64,000 nt of DNA from Marinobacter koreensis (GCF_023156285.1 NZ_JAKZAJ010000002.1:496001-560000); one strand, 5' to 3'; positions 38,415-48,018 are shown, counted from the stretch's first letter. Made by a program: numbers and translations. The notes: generated by a model not told the origin, from the letters alone.

Positions 38415-39389
38415 CTACATCCACTTCTTGCGCTTGAACACCCAGACCTGGGCCACGGCGATGACGACGAGCAGGCCGCAGAAAATCGTGAAGGCCCAGC
38501 TGTTATCGGTGCCCGGGATGCCCCCGACGTTGATGCCAAGCAGTCCGGTCAGCAGGCCGAGCGGCAGGAAGATCCCGGCGACAATGGACAGGATGTACAT
38601 CGTGCGGTTCATGCGCTCCGCCAGCCGTCCGTTCACCTCTTCCTGGGTCACGGAGGCGCGATCCCGGATGGCATCGAGATCCTCGACGTACCGGGTGGTC
38701 CGGTCGGCAATTTCGCGCAGGCGCATGCGGTCATCCTCGTGGAGCCACTCCGCCTTCTCCGTGTGCAGGCGCGCCATGACATCCCGCTGGGGGGCCAGGT
38801 AACGACGCATGGAAATCGCCATGCGGCGAACATTGGCGATCTTCTGGCGGAGATCGTAAGTCTGCTCCGAAATCACCTCATCCTCGAGCTCATCGGCGGT
38901 ATCGTCCAGGTCGGAGATGACCCCGCCCATACGCTGGACCAGACGATCCGCCAGCTGGCTCAGAAAATCGCCGGGGCCGGTCGGCCCGTCGCCATCCTCA
39001 ACCGCCTGTCGAAGGTCGTCCACCGCCATCACACGCCGATGCCGCAGGGTCACGATGCGATCCGAGTCGATCCAGAAGCGGATGGAGACCATGTCCTCGG
39101 GATCGGAGTCCGGATTGAGGTTCACCCCACGCAGGATCACCAGCATGCCATCCCGGTGCACCAGGCTTCGTGGGCGGGTTTCCGCTGCTGTCAGGGCCTC
39201 GACGATCACCGGATCAATGCCGCTGTGGTTCTGCAGCCAGTCCCTGGCGTCGCTGCCGGTGTAATCCAGATGCACCCAGATCGGACCACTGTCCGGACGC
39301 CACTGCCTGACGGCATCAAGATCGAGCTTGCTACCACCGCCATTGCCATCCAGTGTGAAAGCGAAAATCAGACCGCTGTTGTCGTTCAT
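38415..39389 (-). CDS. zntB: ZntB-type zinc transporter, CorA superfamily
   Basis: A 324-residue protein with a large cytoplasmic domain and two C-terminal helices. The pore motif is GINVGGIPG, the GIN variant typical of ZntB, in place of YGMNF in the paralogue at 740-1813. It ends in KRKKWM. ZntB proteins transport Zn2+; direction has been debated between export and proton-coupled import. Confidence 0.88.
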   Translation of the reverse strand: MNDNSGLIFAFTLDGNGGGSKLDLDAVRQWRPDSGPIWVHLDYTGSDARDWLQNHSGIDPVIVEALTAAETRPRSLVHRDGMLVILRGVNLNPDSDPEDMVSIRFWIDSDRIVTLRHRRVMAVDDLRQAVEDGDGPTGPGDFLSQLADRLVQRMGGVISDLDDTADELEDEVISEQTYDLRQKIANVRRMAISMRRYLAPQRDVMARLHTEKAEWLHEDDRMRLREIADRTTRYVEDLDAIRDRASVTQEEVNGRLAERMNRTMYILSIVAGIFLPLGLLTGLLGINVGGIPGTDNSWAFTIFCGLLVVIAVAQVWVFKRKKWM

Positions 39390-39427
39390 GAAACTCCCTT
39401 GTGGGCGGATTATTTTCTAACCGTGGC

Positions 39428-40669
39428 CTAGCACCAGCCACGCAGATGCATGGCCTCTTCCATCCGCTTGAGGCCATTGATCCAGGCACCCAGACGTACC
39501 GATTTCAAACCATGCCCGGCTGCGGTATCCACCGCTTCCCGATAGGCTCGCGCCAAACGTTCCTGTCGCAGACGGTTGATCGTCTCTAGATCCCAGTAAT
39601 TGTCGGACAGCCCCTGGCTGCGTTCCATCTGGCACAACTGGACACTGCCAGCATTGGCCAGCACATCGGGCACGATGATCGTCCCTTTTTCCAGCAACAG
39701 GGCTTCGGCCTTTACCGTGGTCGGCGCATTGGCGGCCTCCACCAGCATCCGGGCTTTGATCCTGCCTGCATTCTCCCCGGTAATCACGCCCTGCACCGAT
39801 GCCGGCACCAGGACATCACAGTCACATTCAAGCATCGCTCCGCCGGACAGGTCCTGGCTGCCGGCAAAGCCAGTGACTTTTCCAGTGACTCGCTTGTGTT
39901 CCAGAAGCTCCGGAATATTCAGCCCTTCGTTCGCATAGACGGCACCACGGCTGTCGCTGACTGCCACCACGACGCACCCGGCATCATGGAACTTGCTCGC
40001 GGCCACGGAACCGACCTGGCCAAATCCCTGGATAGAAATGCGCAGCCCGTCAATTTCAAGACCGGCCTGCTCCGCGGCCACGCTGAACACATCGAAAACG
40101 CCACTCCCGGTGGCTTCATAGCCACCCAACGACCCACCAAGAATTGGCGGTTTATCATTGACGGCTGCAGGCTCGTGATAACCGGTAATCGACTCGTACT
40201 CGTCCAGCATCCAGCTCATGGTCTGCAGGTCAGTGCCGATATCAGCCCCCGGCACATCGTAGGCCTGCCCGCGGGGACGCAGGAAACGGATGTAGGCCCG
40301 GCACAGGGACTCGAACTCCCGCGGGCTCAGCTCACGCGGGTCGGCCTCGATACCTCCCTTACCGCCGCCCGCCGGTATCCGGCCGGCCGCGTGCTTGATC
40401 GACATGATCAGCGCCAGGGATTTCACCTCATCGAGGTCGAGATCGGGGGAAACACGGGTGCCATCGCGACTGGGCCCGAGTGCATCGTTATAGCGGACCC
40501 GATGGGCATCGAACACCCGGAAACTGCCATCGTCCATTTTCAGGGGTATACGGAATGAGACCACGCGGGCGGGAGCCGCGAGGAACGCCATCACATTGGG
40601 ATCGATCCCACCAAGCCGACCCGCCTCACGAAGAATCTGGCCGCTTTCATCCAGAAAATCATACGTCAT
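39428..40669 (-). CDS. Glu/Leu/Phe/Val dehydrogenase
   Basis: A 413-residue NAD(P)-dependent amino-acid dehydrogenase. The catalytic lysine lies in IPAGGGKGGI, the following acidic segment is DVPGADIGTD, the Rossmann motif is GFGQVGS and the distal motif is EAANAPTT. Substrate class (glutamate or a branched or aromatic amino acid) is not settled by the visible residues. The start at 40669 has GAGGAAA upstream and overlaps the preceding gene by 11 bases. Confidence 0.92.
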   Translation of the reverse strand: MTYDFLDESGQILREAGRLGGIDPNVMAFLAAPARVVSFRIPLKMDDGSFRVFDAHRVRYNDALGPSRDGTRVSPDLDLDEVKSLALIMSIKHAAGRIPAGGGKGGIEADPRELSPREFESLCRAYIRFLRPRGQAYDVPGADIGTDLQTMSWMLDEYESITGYHEPAAVNDKPPILGGSLGGYEATGSGVFDVFSVAAEQAGLEIDGLRISIQGFGQVGSVAASKFHDAGCVVVAVSDSRGAVYANEGLNIPELLEHKRVTGKVTGFAGSQDLSGGAMLECDCDVLVPASVQGVITGENAGRIKARMLVEAANAPTTVKAEALLLEKGTIIVPDVLANAGSVQLCQMERSQGLSDNYWDLETINRLRQERLARAYREAVDTAAGHGLKSVRLGAWINGLKRMEEAMHLRGWC

Positions 40670-41318
40670 GGCATTTCCTCCCCGGGTTTTCCTGAATGGG
40701 CGGACAGGGCACCGAACCGTAGGAACAGAATACGCAGCAATCACCGGCCTTCGGTTTCAACATGGTATGGCAGGACTCGCACTCGGAAAAATACTGGCAG
40801 GCGTCCGTGGGCATGACTTCCGTTTTCTGATGTCCGCATTCCGGGCAGGTGATCGTGGATTCCAGAATGGTTCCACCAGATCCGGAATCTGGCGACTCGA
40901 TCGCCCCCTTGATTGCCTGTCGAACCGCGTCCGAATCCAGGCGGTAATAGTTCATACCGTGAATGATCCGATGGGCGACGATCCCGGAAGCCACAAAGCG
41001 CTCCAGCTGGCGAATGACCTCTGCCTCGGGCAGCTTCGTCAGGGTTGCCACGTCACACTCGCAGAGCTCCGCTGAATAGAGACCGGCGAGGATCTTCATG
41101 CCGTTGCTGTCCTCCACCTCCGGAACCGATCCCGCCAGCCGGCGGGCCAACTCGTCACCGATCAGCAGAATGGCTTCGGTCTTGCCGGAGATCTGACAGG
41201 TGTACGACACCCATTCCTTGCCCGTAGGGCGAAGGCGGTTCAGCGCCTCTTCGACAACATCGGGATTCATGCAGCGAATCTCGCAGGCGATCTTCGATCT
41301 GGATGAGCACTCCGCCAT
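40659..41318 (-). CDS. ArsR-like winged helix fused to a GDCCVxC zinc-ribbon-like domain
   Basis: A 219-residue protein. The N-terminal part contains an ArsR-like winged-helix segment (AELCECDVATLTKLPEAEVIRQLERF). The C-terminal 65 residues carry a cysteine-rich module (CPECGH, CESCHTMLKPKAGDCCVFC) ending in VPCPPIQ, which is the GDCCVxC domain found in small (seleno)proteins. Here all positions are cysteine. The ATG at 41318 has GGGAG upstream and is preferred over a TTG 18 bases earlier. Sensing of a metal or electrophile by the cysteines is inference. Confidence 0.75.
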   Translation of the reverse strand: MAECSSRSKIACEIRCMNPDVVEEALNRLRPTGKEWVSYTCQISGKTEAILLIGDELARRLAGSVPEVEDSNGMKILAGLYSAELCECDVATLTKLPEAEVIRQLERFVASGIVAHRIIHGMNYYRLDSDAVRQAIKGAIESPDSGSGGTILESTITCPECGHQKTEVMPTDACQYFSECESCHTMLKPKAGDCCVFCSYGSVPCPPIQENPGRKCHDV

Positions 41319-41343
41319 GGCGTTCTCCCTTTTCAACGCGATC

Positions 41344-42372
41344 TTATGATCTTAACTCTAGCAACTCTCTCAGGGAGGTGGGGAGTATTCGCCGGGCTTT
41401 CGCGGCAATCGCCTTCTCATGCTTCTGCCAGAGGATTCCAAGATAAACGATGCCCAGCCCTATCGCCGTCAGGGAGATTGGAAAGAACCAGCTGTCTTCA
41501 AAGACATCCGAGGCCAGGTGCACCAGGTATCCACAGCTGCCGATGGCACCGAACACCACGAAAACCCGGCGAATCAACAGCACGCCTACGCCGATCATGG
41601 CGAGGTTGATCACGAAATACAGGAATTTCGAGAGCTCGCTGTCCGACTGCTGGGCGGACAGACCACCCCAGAAGGCCATTACGCCGAAGATGTAGATCCA
41701 GAAGGCATAATCCAGCTTCCGGCGGGAACGCAGATCCACCCAGATTGCCAGGCCGATCATTAACAAGCCGGCATAGAGCGAGACCAGCTTGCGCAACTCC
41801 CAGTCGAAGTCGCCGCCGGACAGCATGGCCGTGAGATCCATGGACAGGTACCAGAGCGTGACCGCAATCGGCATGATCAGGAACGGGTATTTGTACTTCC
41901 AGGCAATGATCACACCGACGGCCAGGGTCCCTAGCTCCATGTAGAGCCAGTGCCACTTGATGTAGCGATGATAGTCCCGGTAAACGCTCTCATCCGGCCA
42001 GACACCGAGCCATTGCTGCAGGCCATAGATAGCGATCGGCGTGAGACACACCACAAAGGTTGCGCAGATACCGGCGGGAATGGCCAGATTCCGGGCCGCC
42101 AATACGTTGGTGACCGTCAGCCCCAGTGCCGCATACACCGCCGAAATGAACAGGATCCCGGCACCGCCGAAGGCCTCCCAACCCAGGTTCATGAACAGGG
42201 TCATCGCGCCAATCGCGATGAGGCCGCCGAGGTAATACAGCACATGGGTGAAGGTGAAGCGGGGAACGTCCTTGTTTTGCACCTCGAAAAACTCAAGAAG
42301 CGCTTCGGCCTGCTCGGGAGAAATGAGTTTCGCCTCTGCGGCATCGAACAGGTTCTTCCTTGTTATCTTCAT
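41344..42372 (-). CDS. DUF2157-like membrane protein
   Basis: A 342-residue protein with a short cytoplasmic N-terminal domain (SPEQAEALLEFFEV) and about ten membrane helices, as in DUF2157-like proteins. It lies 25 bases upstream of the ArsR-like/GDCCVxC gene, in the same direction. Function unknown. Confidence 0.8.
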   Translation of the reverse strand: MKITRKNLFDAAEAKLISPEQAEALLEFFEVQNKDVPRFTFTHVLYYLGGLIAIGAMTLFMNLGWEAFGGAGILFISAVYAALGLTVTNVLAARNLAIPAGICATFVVCLTPIAIYGLQQWLGVWPDESVYRDYHRYIKWHWLYMELGTLAVGVIIAWKYKYPFLIMPIAVTLWYLSMDLTAMLSGGDFDWELRKLVSLYAGLLMIGLAIWVDLRSRRKLDYAFWIYIFGVMAFWGGLSAQQSDSELSKFLYFVINLAMIGVGVLLIRRVFVVFGAIGSCGYLVHLASDVFEDSWFFPISLTAIGLGIVYLGILWQKHEKAIAAKARRILPTSLRELLELRS

Positions 42373-42425
42373 TGCCGGTCTCGCACGGGTTCAGCCTCAC
42401 ATGGAGGCTATCTTCCCCGAGAACG

Positions 42426-43445
42426 CTATGGAAGACCAGGCACCCACCGGGTCACACCCTCAATGTGGCTGCTGTTATCACCGATGCGAAGAGGTATCTG
42501 CCAACGCTTGACCACGTGGGGTCGTGTCGGATGTTCAACCGTATCCGCATAGGCCGCGCGCGGTTCGATCCAGCCGTAACTCCGGCCGTCCGAGACCTTC
42601 GCCCAGCGCACGTTGGTATCGCCCTGAGCGGCCACGAGCGTCGGCGAACCGGCGGGCGCGACCCGGGCCCAGGTCGGACTGTGAAGGTTGGCTTCAACGC
42701 CCTGCGATGAGAACCGCAGGAAAGGCTCGTCCTGTGCGCCCATCAGCGTCGCCGGCGTATCGCCCCGGTAGGACAAAAACAGTCCCGGACGGGCGCTGCC
42801 GGGCATGGCTCTTACCAAAGCCTGGCCCTTCAACGCTCCGGCATCCACCACCTGCGCCTGGGCGATGCCCTTCGCAGCGGGCACATACTCGAAATGGCCT
42901 GAGATCGCCGTTTCGGTATCGCCCAGACGTACCGGCACCGACCACTGGCCAACGCTGGCACGCTCATCGGCGTCGACAACCTGATGGGGCACGTCGACCG
43001 GGCCGGTCCGCAGCCTCAGATCAAACCAGCCCCAGTTCGGTGTAGCTTCCACCACCGTCCAGCGCGGCTCGCCGGAGGCGTCCACTGGAATCGTACCGGG
43101 TGCCATCAGAGTGTTGGTACGGTGGAACGCCGCCGCGCCCAGATCCCCTTCGGTCTTTCCCGGGCCAATGCGCAGAAACGTCCGGCCTTTTTCGTCCGCT
43201 ACCATCAAGGGTTCGTCGGTGGGGTTGGCAACCAATAGCTGCGGTGCCAACGTTCGGCGCAGCTGTATCTGCAGTGCCGACAGTTCCGGCGGTAGTGGGT
43301 CAAGTACCACTCGAACCGTACCCTTGCCCTCGTTCGCGCTCTCGCCGTGGCCATAGGCCGTCAACGACCAGAGCAGGCTGGCAGCGATGAGTGCAACAAA
43401 AAGCCCCCCCCGAAGGGGGGGAGTGTGTGTGGAGGGGTTCATCAC
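42426..43445 (-). CDS. Secreted protein of unknown function, coupled to the galactose-oxidase-like gene
   Basis: The 339-residue precursor has a signal peptide ending near AYGHG. The mature part is beta-rich with no motif I recognise. Its ATG overlaps the stop of the upstream oxidase-like gene (ATGA), so translation is coupled. Codons 10-16, within the signal peptide, form a terminator-like hairpin. No other start could provide the signal peptide. It may be a partner or chaperone of the oxidase; that is inference from coupling alone. Confidence 0.8.
   Translation of the reverse strand: MMNPSTHTPPLRGGLFVALIAASLLWSLTAYGHGESANEGKGTVRVVLDPLPPELSALQIQLRRTLAPQLLVANPTDEPLMVADEKGRTFLRIGPGKTEGDLGAAAFHRTNTLMAPGTIPVDASGEPRWTVVEATPNWGWFDLRLRTGPVDVPHQVVDADERASVGQWSVPVRLGDTETAISGHFEYVPAAKGIAQAQVVDAGALKGQALVRAMPGSARPGLFLSYRGDTPATLMGAQDEPFLRFSSQGVEANLHSPTWARVAPAGSPTLVAAQGDTNVRWAKVSDGRSYGWIEPRAAYADTVEHPTRPHVVKRWQIPLRIGDNSSHIEGVTRWVPGLP
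43399..43421 (-). terminator. Terminator-like hairpin inside the coupled gene
   Basis: On the minus strand seven C, the tetraloop TTCG and seven or more G are followed by CTTTTTG. This is a textbook intrinsic terminator in shape, with a very stable UUCG loop, but it lies inside the signal-peptide codons of the downstream gene. It may reduce expression of that gene relative to the oxidase. Confidence 0.65.
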
Positions 43446-45931
43446 AGGCTACCGTCGAGACTGGTGAAGTCGACAATCAGACCTTCCAGCGCGACAGGCA
43501 CGCTGTTCACGGTCTGCTTGAACACCGAGGCACCGCCTTCAACGGCAACGCCGGCTTCGTTCAGCAACTGCGGAGTACCGTCCTGAAGCTGGCCAAGGGT
43601 CGGCACGGCACTGATACCACCCGAGCTCAGATCCAAGATCGGATCCAGCAGCGAACCGCCATTGTCACCGCTGTTGAGCAGACCACTGAGCAATCCGCCA
43701 CTGCCATCGGTGTCTTCCGGCGACGGGGTCACCTGCTGGGTGAGCGGACCGGACGGGTTGCCAGGATCGGCGAGCACGCTTACCGGCGTGGACTCCGAGG
43801 GCAGGCGCATGCCGTCGTCTGCCTTGTAGCTGACAAACAGCATGTACTGGCCCGCCGGCAGGACCGCGCGGTTACTGGTCATCTTCACCGTGACCGTCTT
43901 GTTGTTGCGGTCGATGATCGGCAGCACAACGGTACGCTGGTCACCGTCCACCAGGTGCGTGGTGGCCTTGCGGCGAATCAGCATCACCTGGTCGATGTCC
44001 GTCCGGTCGGTATGGATATCGAACTCGCCACCATTGGTAAGCAGTGCGACGGGCGCTTTCTGGATCGTCGGACGATCGTCCCGTGCTGCGTAAGGAGGCG
44101 TGTAGATTTCGAACGACGGATCACGCCCGGCGTAATCCGCAAAGCCCAGTTCGTCCAGGTTGACGAACGACAGGTAGGCGGTGTTGATCGGCGAGTGGCC
44201 ACCCACCAGCACCCGGCCGTCCGGCATCAGCACGGCGGTGTTGTGATAGGTCCGCTCACGATGCGCCAGCGCCATTGGTTTCCAGGTTTCCGTTTCAATA
44301 TCAAACCGCTCGGCCTGGATGATCGCGCCTTCCAGCCCGGTCGCCACCACGCCATCGCGGGTGCCACCGGAGAACACCATCACGCTGTTGTCCGGCATCA
44401 TCACGCCCGAGCCATACCAGCGGGGCTGGTTGAGCGAACCGGTCAGACGGGACTGGTAGGCCATGTCGGCGCCATTGGTCAACACGGTATCGATCCGTGA
44501 TGACGATACCGGCAGATAACCGCCCGGGCTGCCCGCGACCACATAGGTTGGCACACCACCGGCCGTCAGGAATTCCGACTTGTGATAACCGCCGTTGCTG
44601 TCCGGGCGCAGGGGCAGCTGTATCGAGAAGGTCGACCCGCGCATGCCGGATCCGATGGCACGCTCCAGGGAGCGGTCATCCACCGGCAGCCCCAGCAACT
44701 GACCAATGACCGACGTCGGATCGTCCAGGGTCTTGCCCACCAGGTCTCCCAACAGAGTCTGTACCTGATCCGAACTCATATTGGTGGGATTGAGCGTGGT
44801 GCTCAGCGCGTCCAGACCCACATCGTTGATCTTCAGCGGCAGGCCGGCATAACCCAAATCGGTCCACTGATGGGTTTCGGGATTGTAGGCACCGACAATG
44901 TTCCACAGCGCCTGGTCATAGGCCTGCCCGAAGGGATTGAAGGCCTGGCCGCCGGCGTTGTAGAACACGTAGCCGTTGGGCAGCAGGTGCATACGCGGGA
45001 ACAGCGGCAATGAACGCTGTGCCGTCGAGCCGTTGTCACTCCAGGTGCCACTATCAGTATCGTAGGTTTCCGTCTGGACCACGTTACGGCCCGACTGGAT
45101 GGGATCGTCCGGGTACACCGGCTTGAGCAGCTTGGTCACGCCGCTGGCGACGAACAGGTCACTGTTGGCCAGGCTCACCAGGCTGGGATACCAGCGGCCG
45201 AAATTCATGTCGCCGCTCTGGCTCCAGGTGTTGTTCTCCGGGTCAAAGATCCGTGAGGACTTCAGGCCTTCCAACTCCACCACACCGACCGGCACATCGT
45301 CGATACCGGGCTCGGAATAGTAGTCGGTACCGCCCACTGCGATCATCCGGCCATCGGCGAGAAACGCCACGTCGGCACAGAACAGCGCACCGTCGTTCTT
45401 GGCGGTGTTGTCCGCGGTATCCAGCAGCCCGTCGGTCAGCGTGGTGCTGTCGTTGCCGTCCGGATTGGCACCGCCATCGATCGGCGAGGGTTTGGCCCAA
45501 CTCGGCTGGTCATTCTTGCCCAGTGTCAGAACCCGCGACTGATCGTTCACCGAAATCTCGCCGAATTGCGCGATGACGGCCAGTTCCGCGTTTTCGGTGC
45601 CTTCGAGGGCGTTCAGGTACAGAAAACGACCATCGCCCAACACGGCGATAGTGCCCGCCGCCGGTTTGCATTGAAGGGAACCGTCGGTATCCGGGATACA
45701 ACGCTGATCAGTCGCTACCTGCTGATCGTCTACCTGAATGGTGGGTTCGGCAAAGGGTTCGCTGAAGGAACCGCCGTCACCCGTGACTTCCGAGGGGTAA
45801 CCGTCGCCGGCACTCTCACCGTCACCACCAAGTAGACCCAGCAGTCCAGCGTAGGCTGGCGTCGTGCCGGCTATGGTCAGTGCAATTGCCGATGCTAAAG
45901 ATGCTCGCATGTAATGCTGCTTTATAGACAT
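43442..45931 (-). CDS. Galactose-oxidase-like copper-radical oxidase candidate
   Basis: An 829-residue exported protein with a signal peptide (to about residue 28), a kelch-type beta-propeller and a C-terminal DUF1929 domain (about 640-740). The five residues of the copper-radical site have candidates: Cys in ALFCADVAFL, Tyr in FGRWYPSLV, the Tyr-His pair in ERTYHNTAV and His in TTHLVDGDQR. A serine/glycine-rich tail follows. Substrate is unknown; an alcohol or sugar oxidised to an aldehyde is the family reaction. It is coupled to a secreted partner gene. Confidence 0.85.
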   Translation of the reverse strand: MSIKQHYMRASLASAIALTIAGTTPAYAGLLGLLGGDGESAGDGYPSEVTGDGGSFSEPFAEPTIQVDDQQVATDQRCIPDTDGSLQCKPAAGTIAVLGDGRFLYLNALEGTENAELAVIAQFGEISVNDQSRVLTLGKNDQPSWAKPSPIDGGANPDGNDSTTLTDGLLDTADNTAKNDGALFCADVAFLADGRMIAVGGTDYYSEPGIDDVPVGVVELEGLKSSRIFDPENNTWSQSGDMNFGRWYPSLVSLANSDLFVASGVTKLLKPVYPDDPIQSGRNVVQTETYDTDSGTWSDNGSTAQRSLPLFPRMHLLPNGYVFYNAGGQAFNPFGQAYDQALWNIVGAYNPETHQWTDLGYAGLPLKINDVGLDALSTTLNPTNMSSDQVQTLLGDLVGKTLDDPTSVIGQLLGLPVDDRSLERAIGSGMRGSTFSIQLPLRPDSNGGYHKSEFLTAGGVPTYVVAGSPGGYLPVSSSRIDTVLTNGADMAYQSRLTGSLNQPRWYGSGVMMPDNSVMVFSGGTRDGVVATGLEGAIIQAERFDIETETWKPMALAHRERTYHNTAVLMPDGRVLVGGHSPINTAYLSFVNLDELGFADYAGRDPSFEIYTPPYAARDDRPTIQKAPVALLTNGGEFDIHTDRTDIDQVMLIRRKATTHLVDGDQRTVVLPIIDRNNKTVTVKMTSNRAVLPAGQYMLFVSYKADDGMRLPSESTPVSVLADPGNPSGPLTQQVTPSPEDTDGSGGLLSGLLNSGDNGGSLLDPILDLSSGGISAVPTLGQLQDGTPQLLNEAGVAVEGGASVFKQTVNSVPVALEGLIVDFTSLDGSL

Positions 45932-45944
45932 GTAGCTCTCTCCT

Positions 45945-46007
45945 GGCAGAAGCCACGCGAGTGCGGCTCTGCCTTATTGTTGTATTTCCACCCGGTTAAA
46001 AACCGGG
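45945..46007 (-). promoter_or_regulatory. Structured leader of the galactose-oxidase-like gene
   Basis: Two hairpins lie before the start codon. One is a perfect 7-base stem (CCCGGTT / AACCGGG) at 45991-46007. The other is a 9-pair stem with one bulge (GGCAGAGCC / GGCTTCTGCC) at 45945-45973, which ends directly before the ribosome binding site CAGGAGAG. A post-transcriptional role is possible. Confidence 0.45.
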
Positions 46008-46089
46008 GAGCCACCTCGGGTTACGCGGCGGATTCGGAGAAAGTTGCAGCTGGATTTATTTTTTTCGGATTTTTTTCGAGCGGGGTGTG

Positions 46090-46938
46090 TCAGGCCACCG
46101 GCAACGCCTCATTGCTGCCCCAATCGGCCCAGGAGCCGTCGTAGAGGGACAACCGGTCATACCCGGCGAGCTCACCCGCCAGCAGGATGATGCAGGCGGT
46201 GATGCCGGAACCACAGGAAAACACCAGTTGCGCTTCCTTGCCGGGCTGAAGCGAGGGCGCCAGCCGGGCAAAGGTGTCTGACAGCTCATCCTCCGGCTTG
46301 AACCGATAGCCGGCCAGCACCTCGGAAAACGGCAGATTGAGAGAATTCGGGATGTGGCCACCACGCACACCCGGCCGCGGTTCCGGCGCCTGCGCCAGGA
46401 ACCGTGCACGGGATCGCGCATCCAGGACTATGACTTGCTCGTCGTCCAGATGCTGGAACACGTAATCTGAATCCCGAACCCGAGTGCGATCGAACTTGCC
46501 CATCACGCTGCCGGGGTTGGCCGCTTCCGCCACCGGTGCAGAGACGGTGTCACGCCCTTCGGCCAACCACTGCGGCAGGCCGCCATCCAGCACAAACACC
46601 TGATCCACACCCATTGCCCGAAAAATCCACCAGGCCCGCGGTGCCGAGTAGATGCCCTGGTTGTCGTACAGCACCACCTGGCTATCCGGGCCAATGCCCA
46701 GCCTGCGGGCCTCCGCGGTGAACTGCGCTTCCGTCGGGAAAGCATGAACCTGAGGCGATTCGGTATCGCAGAGTGTTCCCTCCAGATCGATCCGGTAACT
46801 CCCCGGGATGAACACGGGAGCGTCGTAAACGATCGGCTCCTTGCCAATCACATTGACCATACTCGCGTCGATCAGTACCAGATCCGGGTTATCGAGATTG
46901 GCCTGTAGCCAGTCGGTGGTCACGAGGGGGGAAGGCAT
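46090..46938 (-). CDS. sseA: 3-mercaptopyruvate/thiosulfate sulfurtransferase
   Basis: A 282-residue protein with two rhodanese domains. The catalytic loop is C242-G-S-G-I-T-A, the CGSG(V/I)TA pattern that favours 3-mercaptopyruvate over thiosulfate. The N-terminal domain is inactive, as usual. It transfers sulfur to cyanide or thiol acceptors in the cytoplasm. Confidence 0.92.
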   Translation of the reverse strand: MPSPLVTTDWLQANLDNPDLVLIDASMVNVIGKEPIVYDAPVFIPGSYRIDLEGTLCDTESPQVHAFPTEAQFTAEARRLGIGPDSQVVLYDNQGIYSAPRAWWIFRAMGVDQVFVLDGGLPQWLAEGRDTVSAPVAEAANPGSVMGKFDRTRVRDSDYVFQHLDDEQVIVLDARSRARFLAQAPEPRPGVRGGHIPNSLNLPFSEVLAGYRFKPEDELSDTFARLAPSLQPGKEAQLVFSCGSGITACIILLAGELAGYDRLSLYDGSWADWGSNEALPVA

Positions 46939-46953
46939 GATGGTGTCTCCGGG

Positions 46954-47373
46954 CTACAACAACTTGTTAAGTGCTTCCAGGCTTTCAGGCCCACCGTCCA
47001 GTCGAACACACCCGGCGGAGTCTTCCTCCCACGGGGCAGCGGATTTTGTATGGAGGTGAACCGAAACCCGCGATTCGACAGGTTCATCAAGCAACCCGGC
47101 CGGAATCCAGATCATCCCGCTGTCTCCCAGGCTGTTGGGAACCGGACTGCCGCATACGGAACAAAAATCGCTCCGGAAACCGCTGGGCTTTTTGAACGAA
47201 CTGATCCGGCGTTCACCGGACACCCAACGAAAAGCGGAGCCCTGAACAAACGTCGCGGCATTCGCTGACGCTCCTGTTGCCTTGCGGCACAACGAACAGT
47301 GACATTGATAGAGGTTTCGAATCTCTCCCTCAATGTGGAATTTCACGGTACCGCAGAGACATTCACCTTTCAT
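46954..47373 (-). CDS. GFA-family protein (first copy)
   Basis: A 139-residue protein with the glutathione-dependent formaldehyde-activating zinc fold. Cysteine pairs are CLCGTVKF, CHCSLCRK and CSVCGSPVP. Activity on S-hydroxymethyl-glutathione is reported for Gfa but not general for the family. It lies 15 bases upstream of the sulfurtransferase gene in the same direction. Confidence 0.9.
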   Translation of the reverse strand: MKGECLCGTVKFHIEGEIRNLYQCHCSLCRKATGASANAATFVQGSAFRWVSGERRISSFKKPSGFRSDFCSVCGSPVPNSLGDSGMIWIPAGLLDEPVESRVSVHLHTKSAAPWEEDSAGCVRLDGGPESLEALNKLL

Positions 47374-47466
47374 CGACTGTTCCTTTGAGATTTGCTGTTC
47401 TGATCAGCGGCGAGAATGCAACAGAAAGAGTTGCCTCAGACGAGGGCATTGTTATGTGATCTTAGC

Positions 47467-47868
47467 TCACTCCGGCAGGCCCTCGAACTCTGGTACGTCA
47501 CCCATCGCTCCGTCCCAAACTGCTCTGCTCGATGTGAAAATGTGCGCAGTTGGCGATACAGAGACTTCAGTGTCCAAACTCCCTGCCGGAACAACAATCA
47601 AACCCGCAATCTGAGTGCTTGGCAATGCCGAGCCACACAATTTACAAAAGCTCTTGTTGTGGCGCGTACCCGGAAGCGTAAAGGAAGTCACGGCATCTTC
47701 ACCCGCCAGCCAGGTCAGCTTGGCTGACTGCGAAAACAGATTTGCCGCATGAGCCGAGCCCGTGTCCTTCTGGCAATGGTGACAATGGCACAGGTAAAAG
47801 CTGTCGAAATCCCCGTGCACTTCAAATCGTACGGTGCCACACAGGCAAGAACCAACGTGATCCGTCAT
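47467..47868 (-). CDS. GFA-family protein (second copy)
   Basis: A 133-residue paralogue of the previous gene, with SCLCGTVRFEV, CHCHHCQKDTGS and CKLCGSALP. The start at 47868 is chosen for its agreement with the first copy and GAGGG upstream. The two copies are diverged, so the duplication is not recent. Confidence 0.88.
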   Translation of the reverse strand: MTDHVGSCLCGTVRFEVHGDFDSFYLCHCHHCQKDTGSAHAANLFSQSAKLTWLAGEDAVTSFTLPGTRHNKSFCKLCGSALPSTQIAGLIVVPAGSLDTEVSVSPTAHIFTSSRAVWDGAMGDVPEFEGLPE

Positions 47869-48018
47869 CCAGTTTCCCTCTATGGTTTTCAGGTCGCACA
47901 TACATAATGCCGGGTAGAGTGAGTGAACGCTCGCCTCCGTCATCCCGATGCTTCGATTCCGTGCGACGCATCTGATAACGTAACCGACCTCTCAATAGCC
48001 GCTTATCGGAACTCATGC

